Shown: positions 1 through 8,979, counted from the first letter of the stretch. The stretch is DNA of 64,000 bases from Sphingomonas carotinifaciens (GCF_009789535.1 NZ_WSUT01000005.1:2866001-2930000), one strand, 5' to 3'. The notes: generated from the letters alone by a model not told the origin. Program-made: numbers and translations.

Positions 1-295
1 CGGGCGGCGGTGCGGGCCGGCGCGCGGCTGCGGCGCGCTCGGCGGCTTCCGCGGCCTCGGCTGCGGCTTTGGCGCGAAGCTCTTCCTTTGCCACCTTTTT
101 CTGCTCGATCTCGGCCTGTCGGGCGGCCCGTCGCTCGGCCGCTGCCGCCTCCTTCGCCTCGGCCGCTGCCAGGCGCTCTGCCACGACCGCCGCATCGACC
201 ACGGGCTTGTTGCGCATCTTCTCCAACGCGCGCTGCTTTGCTTCACGCGCCGCTGCGGCGCGATCCTGGAAGCTCGGAACTTTGAATCCTGTCAT
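1..295 (-). CDS. DUF6481 family protein, C-terminus beyond window
   Basis: The reading frame starts at ATG 295 with MTGFKVPSFQDRAAAAREAK and continues to the window edge, so the C-terminus is missing. After a short N-terminal segment (about residues 1-35) it is almost entirely Ala/Glu/Lys/Arg-rich, predicting one long charged helix or coiled coil. I recognise the N-terminal signature as the small sphingomonad family DUF6481. The function is unknown, and no signal peptide or membrane segment is visible. The composition makes many opposite-frame ORFs look open here; the MTGF start and helical heptad-like pattern favour the minus frame. Confidence 0.75.
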   Translation of the reverse strand, partial: MTGFKVPSFQDRAAAAREAKQRALEKMRNKPVVDAAVVAERLAAAEAKEAAAAERRAARQAEIEQKKVAKEELRAKAAAEAAEAAERAAAARRPAPPP

Positions 296-353
296 GCCGG
301 CGCCTGTTAGCACAAAGTTGGCGGCGGGAAAGATCAGAGATTCATGGCACCGC

Positions 354-836
354 TCAATCGACCGGCCCGATGCTCAATCCCTGCCGGTAGTTCATCGTCA
401 CCAAGACGTTGGTGGTGCCGGCATGGACCGGGATGACCACCTTGTCGAAGCTCGGCTTCAGGTTGAGCAGCGACAGCTTGGGATCGCGTGAGAAGCCGCC
501 ACCGTCGTTCCAGTCGGATTTGCCGTTGCCGTTCGCGTCATGGCGCACCGCGATCGCATATTGTCCGGGGCGAGGCGCGGCGATGCACATCGTCATCTCC
601 GACCGGTTGGCCTTCGCCTCGACACGGCTTAACCACGTGCCTTTCTTCAGGAATCCGGGGCCATCGTACAATTGAATGCGCACCATCCCCGTCGCCCCCT
701 TCAGCCCTCGCACCGTCACCATGACCCGCTGCCCAGTTCCCGCCTCGCACGCCCCACCCTGCGTCGGATTGCTGCCCAGAATGCTCGCCGCTGCGGCAGC
801 ACTCGACAGCGCCAGCATCATCATCGTGTTCAGCAT
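354..836 (-). CDS. DUF2141 domain exported protein
   Basis: 160 aa. It has an N-terminal export signal (hydrophobic stretch at about residues 4-18, Ala-rich cleavage region) followed by one DUF2141 domain. Recognisable features are a RIQLYDGPGFLKKG segment, an AVRHDANGNGKSDWN segment (Asp/Asn-rich turn typical of the family) and a C-terminal strand ending NYRQGLSIGPVD. DUF2141 proteins are small periplasmic or outer-membrane-associated beta proteins of unknown function. ATG 836 is preceded by AAGGGA at a suitable distance. The gene lies 133 bp downstream of the phospholipase on the same strand, separated by a small hairpin and a 12-bp palindrome, so it may have its own promoter. Confidence 0.85.
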   Translation of the reverse strand: MLNTMMMLALSSAAAAASILGSNPTQGGACEAGTGQRVMVTVRGLKGATGMVRIQLYDGPGFLKKGTWLSRVEAKANRSEMTMCIAAPRPGQYAIAVRHDANGNGKSDWNDGGGFSRDPKLSLLNLKPSFDKVVIPVHAGTTNVLVTMNYRQGLSIGPVD

Positions 837-861
837 CGGGTCCCTTCGCGCTTACCGGCGA

Positions 862-873
862 CACCATATGGTG
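862..873. promoter_or_regulatory. 12-bp perfect palindrome upstream of DUF2141 gene
   Basis: CACCATATGGTG is a perfect inverted repeat about 26 bp upstream of the DUF2141 start codon, in the gap between the phospholipase and DUF2141 genes. It could be an operator; no known regulator box is recognised. Confidence 0.3.
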
Positions 874-883
874 ACCTGCCTCA

Positions 884-899
884 TCTGCCGCTCGGCAGA
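884..899 (-). terminator. Short hairpin between phospholipase and DUF2141 genes
   Basis: TCTGCC-GCTC-GGCAGA forms a 6-bp stem with a 4-nt loop in the 133-bp gap after the phospholipase stop. No U-run follows, so terminator function is weakly supported. Confidence 0.25.
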
Positions 900-969
900 C
901 ACGCGCAATCACCGCCATGGCATCCGCGCCCTTGGCATCCTCAACATGAACGCGCGCTGTCGCCTCACC

Positions 970-2070
970 TTACCGGCAGTCTTTCCCCACATCACGATGC
1001 CCGGACACCAGCAAGGCATTGCACCGCTCCATCACCCCGCCCGGCAACGTCACCGTAAAGTTTCGCCCCATGCGTGTCGGGGCGCCCGGATAATAATCCG
1101 TGCTGACAGCCTGCGCACCGCTGGCAATTGCGGCTCGAGCCTTACGATAGTCGCCCGCCCGCGCTTCTAACGTGTTGGCATCCGTGCGGGTGCGGACGAT
1201 CATGCCGTCCTTCACCAAACGCCGGATCAACGCGCCGTCCACCAGCGGATCCTGGACGATCGCCACCGCAGCATCGGGATCTCCCACGTCGTACCAGCCA
1301 AAGATGGGCCGCCCGGCCAGTGAAGGATGGCCGGCGCGGTACAGTTCGCCCACCGCGGGCCGGACGTCGAGAAGAAAGAACAACCGGCCCCGCGCGGCAG
1401 ATAGTGTGGGCCATCCGCGGGTGCGTATTGCGTCGCGCAAGCTTGGTGCGTGGGCGCGTATGGTGTCGGGGGTGATCAGGCGGTCGCGGGGCAGGACGGC
1501 GAGGAGTTCGCGGTCGAGGGCGTCGAGCAAGGGGGCGGTCAGCGGGAGCGGGTCGGTGATGCCCGGGCGGCCGGAGGGCTGGTCGGCGGCGTTGATCGTG
1601 ACCATGATCGGCAGGTGATCGGGGTGGGCGCGCGACCAGGCGTCGATTTCCGCCAGGCAGCGGCGAAAGGTGACGCAGCCGGACAGATAATCGATGTCGG
1701 GGATATGGAACACCTTGAACCCCGGTTGCAGCATCGCCGCCCGGTCAAAGCCCGTCTCTTCCCCCGCCGCCTTTGCCAGCGCCTCGCCCTTTGGGTCGGC
1801 ATAGCGGCCGCCGTCCGGGTCGGCGAAGATGTCCAGTTCCAGTTGGCGCACCCCGCGGTCGAGTTGTTCGGTGATCGACAGGTGATCGTAATCCAGCCCG
1901 TCCGCCAGCTTCGGCTCGCGCCGCCGCAACTCCGCCATCACCGCGGCGGGAATGCGTCGTTTGAAGCTGTTGTGCGAGCCGACGACCTGGATGTCGTTCA
2001 TCCGCGCGGGCGGCTCGCCCGCCGCCACCGCTCCCAGTGCGCAAAGGGCAAGAAGTGCGCGCTTCATCAT
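970..2070 (-). CDS. PI-PLC C1-like (Ca2+-dependent) phosphodiesterase, exported
   Basis: 366 aa. A signal peptide (residues 1-18) is followed by a phosphatidylinositol-specific phospholipase C1-like domain: VVGSHNSF at 29-36 (catalytic His region), QLELDIFADPDGG at about 77-88 (metal/active-site Glu and Asp), FKVFHIPDIDY at about 118-128 (second His). Members of this Ca2+-dependent family cleave phosphoinositide-type phosphodiesters; the substrate here is unknown. The start ATG 2070 shares one base with the stop of the upstream TonB receptor (TGATG), so the two should be translationally coupled. The frame is open further upstream inside the receptor, but that is a shadow: the signal peptide fixes the start at the MM pair. 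The pairing suggests the receptor imports the released product. Confidence 0.87.
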   Translation of the reverse strand: MMKRALLALCALGAVAAGEPPARMNDIQVVGSHNSFKRRIPAAVMAELRRREPKLADGLDYDHLSITEQLDRGVRQLELDIFADPDGGRYADPKGEALAKAAGEETGFDRAAMLQPGFKVFHIPDIDYLSGCVTFRRCLAEIDAWSRAHPDHLPIMVTINAADQPSGRPGITDPLPLTAPLLDALDRELLAVLPRDRLITPDTIRAHAPSLRDAIRTRGWPTLSAARGRLFFLLDVRPAVGELYRAGHPSLAGRPIFGWYDVGDPDAAVAIVQDPLVDGALIRRLVKDGMIVRTRTDANTLEARAGDYRKARAAIASGAQAVSTDYYPGAPTRMGRNFTVTLPGGVMERCNALLVSGHRDVGKDCR

Positions 2071-4709
2071 CAGAATGCCGCCCGCGCGCCGAACAGGATC
2101 GTGCGGCCATAATAGTTGATCTCGCCAAAGCGCAGCCGGTCGTCGTTGTAGCTGTTCTGCCGCGCGCCGGCGAGATTGATCCCTTCCAGGCTGAGCGTCA
2201 CGGCGTCGGTGACGCGGATGGACAGGTTGCCGTCCAGCGATCCGAAGGGCGCAACATAGGTCGGCGCCTGCACCGTGCTGCCGGTCCCCGCCAGGTACCG
2301 GTCGCGCCAGACATAGGAAAGCCGCGCCGACAAGGGTCCCTTGTCGTAGAAGCCGACCAGATTGAAGCTGTTCTTGGACAAGCCGATCAGCTGGTCGCGG
2401 ATGGTACGCGAGCCCGCGGTGTAATCCGCCTTGACCGAGGTGTGCGTGTACGACCCCTGCACGCCGAACCCGTCGAACGGCGCAGGCAGGAAGGTGAACA
2501 CCTGGCTGTAGGCGACCTCGGCGCCGTAGACCTTGGCATTGCCGCCATTGACCTGGGTGGCGAGGCGGACGGTGCCGCGGCCGGGAATGTCGATGTTGAG
2601 GTTCTGTTGCGTGATATAGTCGTCCATCGCCTTGTAGAAGACGGCGCCGGACAGGAGGCCGGACGGGGCGAAGTACCATTCCAGCGAGCCGTCGAACTGG
2701 GTGGCGAGGAAGGGGACGAGTTCGGGGTTGCCGCCGCTGGCGGTGGGGGCGTCGGTCGACACGGTGATGCGCGGGGCGCTGTCGGTGACGTTGGGGCGGG
2801 TGAGGACGCGGCTGGCGGCCAGGCGGCCGACCAGGGTGGCGGACAGGTCGGCACGCAGGTTGAAACTGGGCAGCACGTTGTTGAACGTCTTGGGGAAACT
2901 GGCCGGCGTCGCGGTGGTGCCGCTGGTCAGCGTACCGCTCGCCACCTGATCGGTGTGGACGTAGCGCACGCCGACATTGCCGCTGATCATCCCCAGCTCG
3001 TAATCCGCGCGCAGATAGCCCGCCGCGATCTTTTCCGTCACCACGAAGGACGAACGGCGATCGCCCAGCGTCAGCGGCGCGTTCTCCACCGTGGGGGTGA
3101 AGAAGGCGTTCACGAACGCGCCCGTCACCGGCACCAGCCAGTTGCGCGGCACCGCGCCGCCGACATCCTTCAGGAAATCGTTGAACGGCATCTGTTCGAA
3201 CGCGCCCGCGCCAAGCGACGTGAGCGGCGTGTTCGCCGCCGGATTGACGTTATAGTCGCGCCGGAAATAGTCGCGCTTGCGCCAATGATATTCGACACCC
3301 GCCGCCAGCTTGGCCAGCACGCCGCCCATGTCGCGCGCCACGTCGACCCGCGAATAGCTGTCCCAGTCCTTGCTGTCCTTGGGCGCGATGTTGAAGGGGT
3401 AGAGGGTGTAGTTGGCCGCAACCGTGGGATCGACCGGCGTGGTGAAGACGGGCAGCACCTTGTACCCGCCCGAGGCGTCATAGGTCAGCGGCGCGTTGAA
3501 CACCGCGCGGCTGCGCACCGTGCCGGTCCGGTAATCGGGATGGAAGCTGTGCGCGGCCGACCAGTTCACATTGGCCGACAGGTGCCAGCGATCCGGGTTC
3601 CAGGTCTGCTTCAGCCCGATCGTCAGCAGGTCGTGCCGGTTGAGGCTGTATTCGCGCGAGGCCATGAAGCGGACGCGGTTGATCGTCGCGCGGGTGATCG
3701 TGTCGCCGTCGCGCACGACCGATCCGGGCACCACCGACGTGCCGGGATCGTCGGGATAGATGTCGAGCCCGAATTCGTCATAGGCGACATCCAGCCGCGT
3801 CGCGATCACATCCAGTGTGGTCTCCAGCTCGGGCGTCGGACGCCACTGGGCGGACACGATGCCGGACACGCGCTTGCGATCCTCGGTCTCCACCGTCGGG
3901 CGGGTGCGGGTGGGCGAATAAAGACCGGTGGGCAGTCCGCCGGCGGCGGCAGCGGTATAGCGATCGAGCAGCCAGCCGAAATTCATGAAGCGGTCGTTGC
4001 GTACCGCCTTGCCCCAATATTGCGCGCCGGCAAGGATGCCGAAGCTGCCGTCCGCGCTCCTGGCACTGGTCAGGATCGTCGCGTTGGGCTTCACCTTCTC
4101 GGTCTGCGTCGTGTAGGTGCCGCGCAGGTTCAGCGTGGTCCGGTTGCCCACGTCGAGCGGGCGGAACGTCTTGACGTCGATATTGCCGCCCAGCGCGCCC
4201 TCGCTCATGTCGGCGGTGGGCGTCTTCACCACATCGATGCTGCTGGTGAATTCGGCCGGCAGCATTTCGAAGCGGAACTGGCGCCCGGCGGCGCCGCCAT
4301 TTTCGATAAGGTCGTTCAGGGCGACGGTGCGACCGTTCATCAGTGTATTCTGAAACTGCGGCCCGAGCCCCCGGACGCTGACATACAGCCCCTCGCCGCG
4401 CGGCCGCGTGATCGCGACGCCGGGTACGAGCTGCAACGCTTCCGCGACATTCTGGGTCGGGAACTTGCCGATATCGGTCGAGCTGATCGAATCGACGCCG
4501 TAAGCCGCCCGGCGCTTGGTTTCCGCGGCCGCCGACAGGCTGCGGGCATAGGAGCCGTTGACGACGATATCCTCGCCGGTCGCATCGGCATCGCTCCCGC
4601 CCGTGCGTTCATCCTGCCCGAGTGCAGACTGGGCATTGGCCATGCCGGCCGTGCCGGTGACGAGGGCGAGCGAAACCGATGCCCGAAACAGGCTGCGAAG
4701 AGACACCAT
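2070..4709 (-). CDS. TonB-dependent receptor (large, TonB-Xanth-Caul type)
   Basis: 879 aa. The signal peptide ends near ANAQ (residues 24-27) and a TonB-box-like DIVVNGSYAR follows at about 47-56. The plug domain (about 65-190) contains DIGKFPTQNVAEALQLVPGV, VRGLGPQFQNTLMNGR and EGALGGNIDVKT. The rest is a 22-strand-type beta barrel ending in Phe (FGARAAF). Length and plug motifs fit the Xanthomonas/Caulobacter/Sphingomonas group of energised outer-membrane importers of carbohydrates or phosphorylated compounds. It is the first gene of a two-gene coupled unit with the PI-PLC-like gene. It diverges from the L,D-transpeptidase gene, with about 175 bp for both promoters. Confidence 0.95.
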   Translation of the reverse strand: MVSLRSLFRASVSLALVTGTAGMANAQSALGQDERTGGSDADATGEDIVVNGSYARSLSAAAETKRRAAYGVDSISSTDIGKFPTQNVAEALQLVPGVAITRPRGEGLYVSVRGLGPQFQNTLMNGRTVALNDLIENGGAAGRQFRFEMLPAEFTSSIDVVKTPTADMSEGALGGNIDVKTFRPLDVGNRTTLNLRGTYTTQTEKVKPNATILTSARSADGSFGILAGAQYWGKAVRNDRFMNFGWLLDRYTAAAAGGLPTGLYSPTRTRPTVETEDRKRVSGIVSAQWRPTPELETTLDVIATRLDVAYDEFGLDIYPDDPGTSVVPGSVVRDGDTITRATINRVRFMASREYSLNRHDLLTIGLKQTWNPDRWHLSANVNWSAAHSFHPDYRTGTVRSRAVFNAPLTYDASGGYKVLPVFTTPVDPTVAANYTLYPFNIAPKDSKDWDSYSRVDVARDMGGVLAKLAAGVEYHWRKRDYFRRDYNVNPAANTPLTSLGAGAFEQMPFNDFLKDVGGAVPRNWLVPVTGAFVNAFFTPTVENAPLTLGDRRSSFVVTEKIAAGYLRADYELGMISGNVGVRYVHTDQVASGTLTSGTTATPASFPKTFNNVLPSFNLRADLSATLVGRLAASRVLTRPNVTDSAPRITVSTDAPTASGGNPELVPFLATQFDGSLEWYFAPSGLLSGAVFYKAMDDYITQQNLNIDIPGRGTVRLATQVNGGNAKVYGAEVAYSQVFTFLPAPFDGFGVQGSYTHTSVKADYTAGSRTIRDQLIGLSKNSFNLVGFYDKGPLSARLSYVWRDRYLAGTGSTVQAPTYVAPFGSLDGNLSIRVTDAVTLSLEGINLAGARQNSYNDDRLRFGEINYYGRTILFGARAAF

Positions 4710-4883
4710 CGAGTAAATTCCCCTTTGGCGCCATTGGCTTGGCGCCCTTTGCCGGGCGGCTAACCGGTATGCGTGTCACTCAAAGGTCAGAGCCGCGACA
4801 GTTTCGTTACGGACGCGTTTCCGTCGCGGGAGCCGAGTGGCCGGGTCGCGCGTTTCCCCCGGCAACCATTGGCGGAGAAACAC

Positions 4884-6341
4884 GTGCATTCGATAATCGG
4901 GCATTCGAAAATCGGTCATTCGAAATTCGGGACCTCGGTAGCGCTGGCCCTGCTGCTCGCCGCCTGCAACACGCAGCCGGCGGAGCAGACGGCGGGGTCG
5001 AATGCCAGCGAGGCGGCACAACCCGCACAGTGGAGCGACCGGACGAGCAAGCAATTGCGCGACGCCATCGCCGCGCGTGCCGATCACGGCCTGGATCACC
5101 TGCCCTTCGCCGCGAGCGGTTCGGACAATGCCGCCCTGACCAAGCAGGCATTGGACTTTGCCGGCGCGCTGGCACGCGGCGCAACCGATCCGGCCAAATT
5201 ATACGAGGTCTATACCGTGCCCCGGCCCGATCCGGATCTGCGCGCCGGTCTGGCCGCGGCGCTGCGCGCCGACGACATCAGTGGCTGGCTGAACGGGCTG
5301 GCGCCCACCGACGCCAATTACAAGCGGCTGTCGGCGGCCTATCGCAAGTTGAGCCGCCAGCCGGACGGCCCGGCACCCGCCATCGCCGGCACCGGCGAGG
5401 CGATCGAGCCGAACGCGGTCGATCCGCGCATTCCGGCGATCGCCCGCGAACTGGTGGTGCTGGACTATCTGCCGGCCGAGGGCGCGCAAGGGGATCGCTA
5501 TACCCCGGCGATGGTCGCGGCCGTGCGTACGATGCAGGCGGATTACGGGATGAAGCCCGATGGCCTGATCGGCAACGAGGCGCTGGCCATCCTCAACATG
5601 TCCGACCTCGACCGCGCGCGCGCCATCGCGATCGCCATGGAGCGGGTACGCTGGCTGGACCGCAATCCGCCCGCCACCCGGATCGACGTGAACCTGGCCG
5701 CGGCACGCCTGACCTATTGGCGCGACGGGAAGATCGTCGACAGCCGCAAGGTCGTCGTCGGCGAGCCGGATACCGAAACGCCGCAACTCGGCTCCCCCAT
5801 CTTCCGCCTGGTCGCGAACCCAACCTGGACGGTGCCCCGTTCGATCCAGAAGAAGGAGCTGGCGAGCAAGGGCGCCGGTTATCTTCGCGCGAACAACATG
5901 GCCTGGAAGGATGGCTGGATCGTGCAGCAGCCGGGTCCGAAGAATTCGCTCGGACTGGTCAAGTTCGACATGCAGAACGAGCATGCGATCTATCTGCACG
6001 ACACCCCCGCCAAGGCAATGTTCAACATGGTGCAGCGCCAGCGCAGCCATGGTTGCGTGCGGGTGGAGGATGCGCTCGGCTTCGCCGAGATGCTCGCCCG
6101 CGACGAGGGCGTGCTGGACGAGTGGCACAAGGCACGGGCGACGGGCAAGGAGACGTTCGTCAAGCTGCCGCGCCAGATCCCGGTCCGCATGCTCTACCAC
6201 ACCGTGCTGTTCGACGAGGCCGGCGAGCCGATCGTGCGCAACGATCCCTATGGCTGGGACGATCGCATCGGCTCCGCGCTCGGGTTCAAGGCGGGCAAGG
6301 CGCTGCGCGTCAAGTCCGACGCCGCCGATGTCGGGCCGTAA
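4884..6341 (+). CDS. L,D-transpeptidase (YkuD) lipoprotein with peptidoglycan-binding domain
   Basis: 485 aa from the GTG at 4884, chosen because GGAG lies 7 bp upstream and a lipoprotein signal follows (hydrophobic ALALLLAAC, lipidated Cys about residue 28). An in-frame extension to 4773 lacks a signal and is disfavoured. After a helical region comes a PG_binding_1-like repeat (about 190-240) and then the YkuD domain (about 265-420) with its catalytic SHGCVRV motif (His about 389, Cys about 391) and upstream IYLHDTP. Family enzymes make 3-3 peptidoglycan crosslinks or attach proteins to peptidoglycan in the periplasm. Oddly, the N-region of the signal peptide is encoded by three tandem 15-bp repeats. 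Followed by a strong hairpin. Confidence 0.93.
   Translation: MHSIIGHSKIGHSKFGTSVALALLLAACNTQPAEQTAGSNASEAAQPAQWSDRTSKQLRDAIAARADHGLDHLPFAASGSDNAALTKQALDFAGALARGATDPAKLYEVYTVPRPDPDLRAGLAAALRADDISGWLNGLAPTDANYKRLSAAYRKLSRQPDGPAPAIAGTGEAIEPNAVDPRIPAIARELVVLDYLPAEGAQGDRYTPAMVAAVRTMQADYGMKPDGLIGNEALAILNMSDLDRARAIAIAMERVRWLDRNPPATRIDVNLAAARLTYWRDGKIVDSRKVVVGEPDTETPQLGSPIFRLVANPTWTVPRSIQKKELASKGAGYLRANNMAWKDGWIVQQPGPKNSLGLVKFDMQNEHAIYLHDTPAKAMFNMVQRQRSHGCVRVEDALGFAEMLARDEGVLDEWHKARATGKETFVKLPRQIPVRMLYHTVLFDEAGEPIVRNDPYGWDDRIGSALGFKAGKALRVKSDAADVGP
4887..4931 (+). repeat. Three tandem 15-bp repeats inside the signal peptide
   Basis: Units CATTCGATAATCGGG, CATTCGAAAATCGGT and CATTCGAAATTCGGG follow the GTG start codon directly and encode HSIIG-HSKIG-HSKFG. 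They look like a recent in-frame triplication that lengthens the signal-peptide N-region with basic residues. Confidence 0.85.
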
Positions 6342-6363
6342 GCCTCGCCCCTGACGCCCCCGC

Positions 6364-6394
6364 CCCGGCCGCCATTTTCCTGCTGGCGGCCGGG
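6364..6394 (+). terminator. Hairpin after L,D-transpeptidase gene
   Basis: An 11-bp perfect stem (CCCGGCCGCCA / TGGCGGCCGGG) with a 9-nt loop containing TTTT lies 23 bp after the stop codon and before the peptidase gene. Confidence 0.6.
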
Positions 6395-6441
6395 CGATGC
6401 CGCGCCTAGCCTTGGCGTTCCGGAACAAGGGGAACGCAGCG

Positions 6442-8547
6442 ATGATGAGGTTGATGGTGGCAGGTGCGGCAATGATCGGCGTCGCCGCCACCGCGCAGGA
6501 GGCGCCACGCGCGGCCAAAAAGCCCTATCAGGTCACGTCGCCCAACGGCGTGCGCGAGGACGATTATTACTGGCTGCGCGATGACAGCCGCAAAAATCCG
6601 GAAATGCTCGCCTATCTGAATGCGGAGAACGGCTATGCCGATGCGCGGCTGGCCCCGCTCAAGCCGCTGCAGGCCCGGCTGTACGAAGAAACGGTGTCGC
6701 ACATCAAGCAGGACGACAGCAGCGTCCCCTACCGCGACAATGGCTGGTGGTATCAGACGCGCTTCGCCACGGGTGCCGATTATCCGGTGGTCGAACGGCG
6801 CCGCACACCGGACGCCCCGGCCGAACTGATGTTCGACCAGCCGGTGATGGCGAGGGGCCACAGTTTCTTCGCCCTGTCCGAATGGCAGGTCAGCCCCGAC
6901 AACAAGCTGGTCGCGTGGGCGGAGGATGTCGTCGGGCGGCGCCAATATGTGCTGAAGGTCAAGGATCTCGCCACCGGCCGCGTGCTGAGCGACACGATCA
7001 CCAATGTGGAGCCCAACATCGTGTGGGCGGACGACAACCGCACCCTGCTCTACATCGCCAAGGACCCCGTCACGCTGCGCGGTTACCGGGTGATGGCGCA
7101 TGTGCTGGGCACCCCGGTCAGCGCCGACCGCCTGCTCTACGAGGAGAAGGACGACACCTTCCAGATGGGCATCATGCGCACGATGGACGATCGATACGCG
7201 TGCATCACCGTGCAGAGCACGGTCAGCGACGAACAGCGTTGTGCCCCGGCGGGCGATCCGACGCGCTTTACCGTGCTGGCGCCGCGCGCGCGCGAGTTCC
7301 GCTACAGTGCCGATCATGCCGGTGGCCGCTGGGTGATCCGCACCAATCGCGCGGCCAAGAACTACAAGCTGGTCACCGTCGCCGATGCGCAGATCGCCGG
7401 GGGCGTCGCCGGGTGGCAGGACCTGACACGGCCAAGCGACAGCGTGTTCATCGAGGACTTCAAGCCGTTTGACGGCTTTGTCGCGATCAACCAGCGCGAG
7501 GGCGGCAACCGGATGATCCGCCTGCTGGACGCGCAGGGGCGGTCGACCGCCGTCGAGGCGGACGAGCCCGCCTATCAGATGGCGCTGTCGGTCAACGAGG
7601 AGCCCGGGGCACGCGTCGTGCGCTACAGCTACGGCTCGCTCAAGACGCCGACGACCACCTATGAGGTCGATGCGAAGACGGGCGCGCGCCGGGTGCTGAA
7701 GGTCGCGCCGGTGCCGGGCTATGATCCGGCGAACTATGTCACCGAACGGCTATGGGCGCCGGCGCGCGACGGGACGCGCATCCCCGTGTCGGTGGTGTAC
7801 AAGAAGGGCGTGGCGCGCGACGGCACCGCCCCGCTGTTCCAATATTCCTATGGCAGCTACGGCATATCGATGGACCCGGCGGTGGATGCCGGGCGCATCG
7901 CCCTGCTCGATCGCGGCGTCGTCTACGCGCTTGCCCATATCCGCGGCGGGCAGGAGATGGGGCGCGGCTGGTATGATGACGGCCATCTGCTCAACAAGAA
8001 GAACAGCTTCACCGACTTCATCGACGTGACGCGTTATCTCGTCGCGCAGAAATATGGCGCCAAGGACCGGGTCGCGGCGATGGGCGGCAGCGCCGGCGGG
8101 CTGCTGATGGGCGCGGTCGCCAACATGGCACCCGCCGACTACAAGGTGATCGTCGCACAGGTGCCGTTCGTCGACGTGGTGACGACGATGCTCGACGCGT
8201 CGATCCCGCTCACCACCTTCGAATATGACGAATGGGGCAATCCGGCGCAAAAGCCGTTCTACGACTATATGCTGAGCTATTCGCCCTACGACAATGTCGC
8301 GGCCAAGGCCTATCCGGCGATGTTCGTCGGCACCGGCCTGTGGGACAGCCAGGTGCAATATTACGAGCCGGCGAAATGGGTTGCCCGGCTGCGCGAGCGC
8401 AAGACCGACAGCAATCCGCTCCTCTTCCGCACCAACATGGAGGCGGGACATGGCGGCAAGTCGGGCCGGTTCGAACGCTATCGCCAGAACGCCGAGTGGC
8501 AGGCGTTCATGCTCGACCAGCTCGGCGTGGCGCCGGGCGGGAAGTAA
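6442..8547 (+). CDS. S9 family prolyl oligopeptidase / oligopeptidase B-like serine peptidase
   Basis: About 701 aa from ATG 6442 (GGGGA upstream); an earlier in-frame start would precede the signal peptide. The export signal (about 1-19) is followed by the family start motif with DDYYWLRDD, a seven-bladed propeller (about 60-420) and an alpha/beta hydrolase domain. The triad is visible: Ser about 550 in GGSAGGLLMG, Asp about 635 in GLWDSQVQYYEP, His about 670 in AGHGGKSGRF. RGGQEMGRGWYDDG is also characteristic. It should cleave short peptides, probably in the periplasm. Single gene, flanked by hairpin terminators. Confidence 0.95.
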   Translation: MMRLMVAGAAMIGVAATAQEAPRAAKKPYQVTSPNGVREDDYYWLRDDSRKNPEMLAYLNAENGYADARLAPLKPLQARLYEETVSHIKQDDSSVPYRDNGWWYQTRFATGADYPVVERRRTPDAPAELMFDQPVMARGHSFFALSEWQVSPDNKLVAWAEDVVGRRQYVLKVKDLATGRVLSDTITNVEPNIVWADDNRTLLYIAKDPVTLRGYRVMAHVLGTPVSADRLLYEEKDDTFQMGIMRTMDDRYACITVQSTVSDEQRCAPAGDPTRFTVLAPRAREFRYSADHAGGRWVIRTNRAAKNYKLVTVADAQIAGGVAGWQDLTRPSDSVFIEDFKPFDGFVAINQREGGNRMIRLLDAQGRSTAVEADEPAYQMALSVNEEPGARVVRYSYGSLKTPTTTYEVDAKTGARRVLKVAPVPGYDPANYVTERLWAPARDGTRIPVSVVYKKGVARDGTAPLFQYSYGSYGISMDPAVDAGRIALLDRGVVYALAHIRGGQEMGRGWYDDGHLLNKKNSFTDFIDVTRYLVAQKYGAKDRVAAMGGSAGGLLMGAVANMAPADYKVIVAQVPFVDVVTTMLDASIPLTTFEYDEWGNPAQKPFYDYMLSYSPYDNVAAKAYPAMFVGTGLWDSQVQYYEPAKWVARLRERKTDSNPLLFRTNMEAGHGGKSGRFERYRQNAEWQAFMLDQLGVAPGGK

Positions 8548-8556
8548 CGGAAAACG

Positions 8557-8590
8557 GGCGACCGCGCGAGGAGCCCCCCGCGCGGTCGCC
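8557..8590. terminator. Bidirectional terminator hairpin between convergent genes
   Basis: A 12-bp perfect GC stem (GGCGACCGCGCG / CGCGCGGTCGCC) with a 10-nt loop fills the gap between the convergent peptidase and HU genes. Confidence 0.75.
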
Positions 8591-8598
8591 GGTCCGGT

Positions 8599-8874
8599 TC
8601 AGCCGTTCAACGCGTCCTTGACCGCCTTGGCCGGCACGAAGGTCAGCTTGCGCGCAGCGGCGATCTGGATGGTCTCGCCGGTGGCGGGGTTGCGACCTTC
8701 GCGGGCCGGGCTGTCCTTGATCTTGAACTTGCCGAAGCCGGAAAGCGACACCTCGTCGCCCTTGGCGGCGGCGGCCACGATGGCGGCCATCAGATCGTCG
8801 ACCGCCTTGCGGGCATCGGCCTTGGTCAGGCCGTGATTGGTCACAAGCGTTTCGGCGAGTTCGGCATTGTTCAT
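8599..8874 (-). CDS. HU family DNA-binding protein
   Basis: 91 aa from ATG 8874 (MNNAELAETL), with GGAGA 8 bp upstream; a TTG five codons earlier lacks support. It is a complete HU/IHF fold: helical dimerisation part (1-45), SLSGFGKFKIKDSPAREGRNP signature at about 48-68 (the DNA-binding arm with Pro), and KLTFVPAKAVKDALNG at the C-terminus. It is a nucleoid protein that bends DNA. Monocistronic, ending at the bidirectional hairpin. Confidence 0.97.
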   Translation of the reverse strand: MNNAELAETLVTNHGLTKADARKAVDDLMAAIVAAAAKGDEVSLSGFGKFKIKDSPAREGRNPATGETIQIAAARKLTFVPAKAVKDALNG

Positions 8875-8979
8875 GATGATCGTCTCCAATTGGGGCGCCG
8901 CCTTTAGCGGGCAAAATGCGGCTTGGCGACAGATGGCTGTCGCAGGTAGCGGAGAACCGGTCTCAGATCGGGCGGCAGG

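Noticed and set aside
970..2679. Longer N-terminus for the phospholipase, starting inside the receptor
   Set aside because: The extension is an out-of-frame reading of receptor sequence; the signal peptide at 2070 defines the start.
2037..4763. Long plus-strand open frame of about 900 codons
   Set aside because: It lies opposite the TonB receptor. GC-rich codon bias opens the antisense frame, and its product is Arg/Gly/His-rich without domains.
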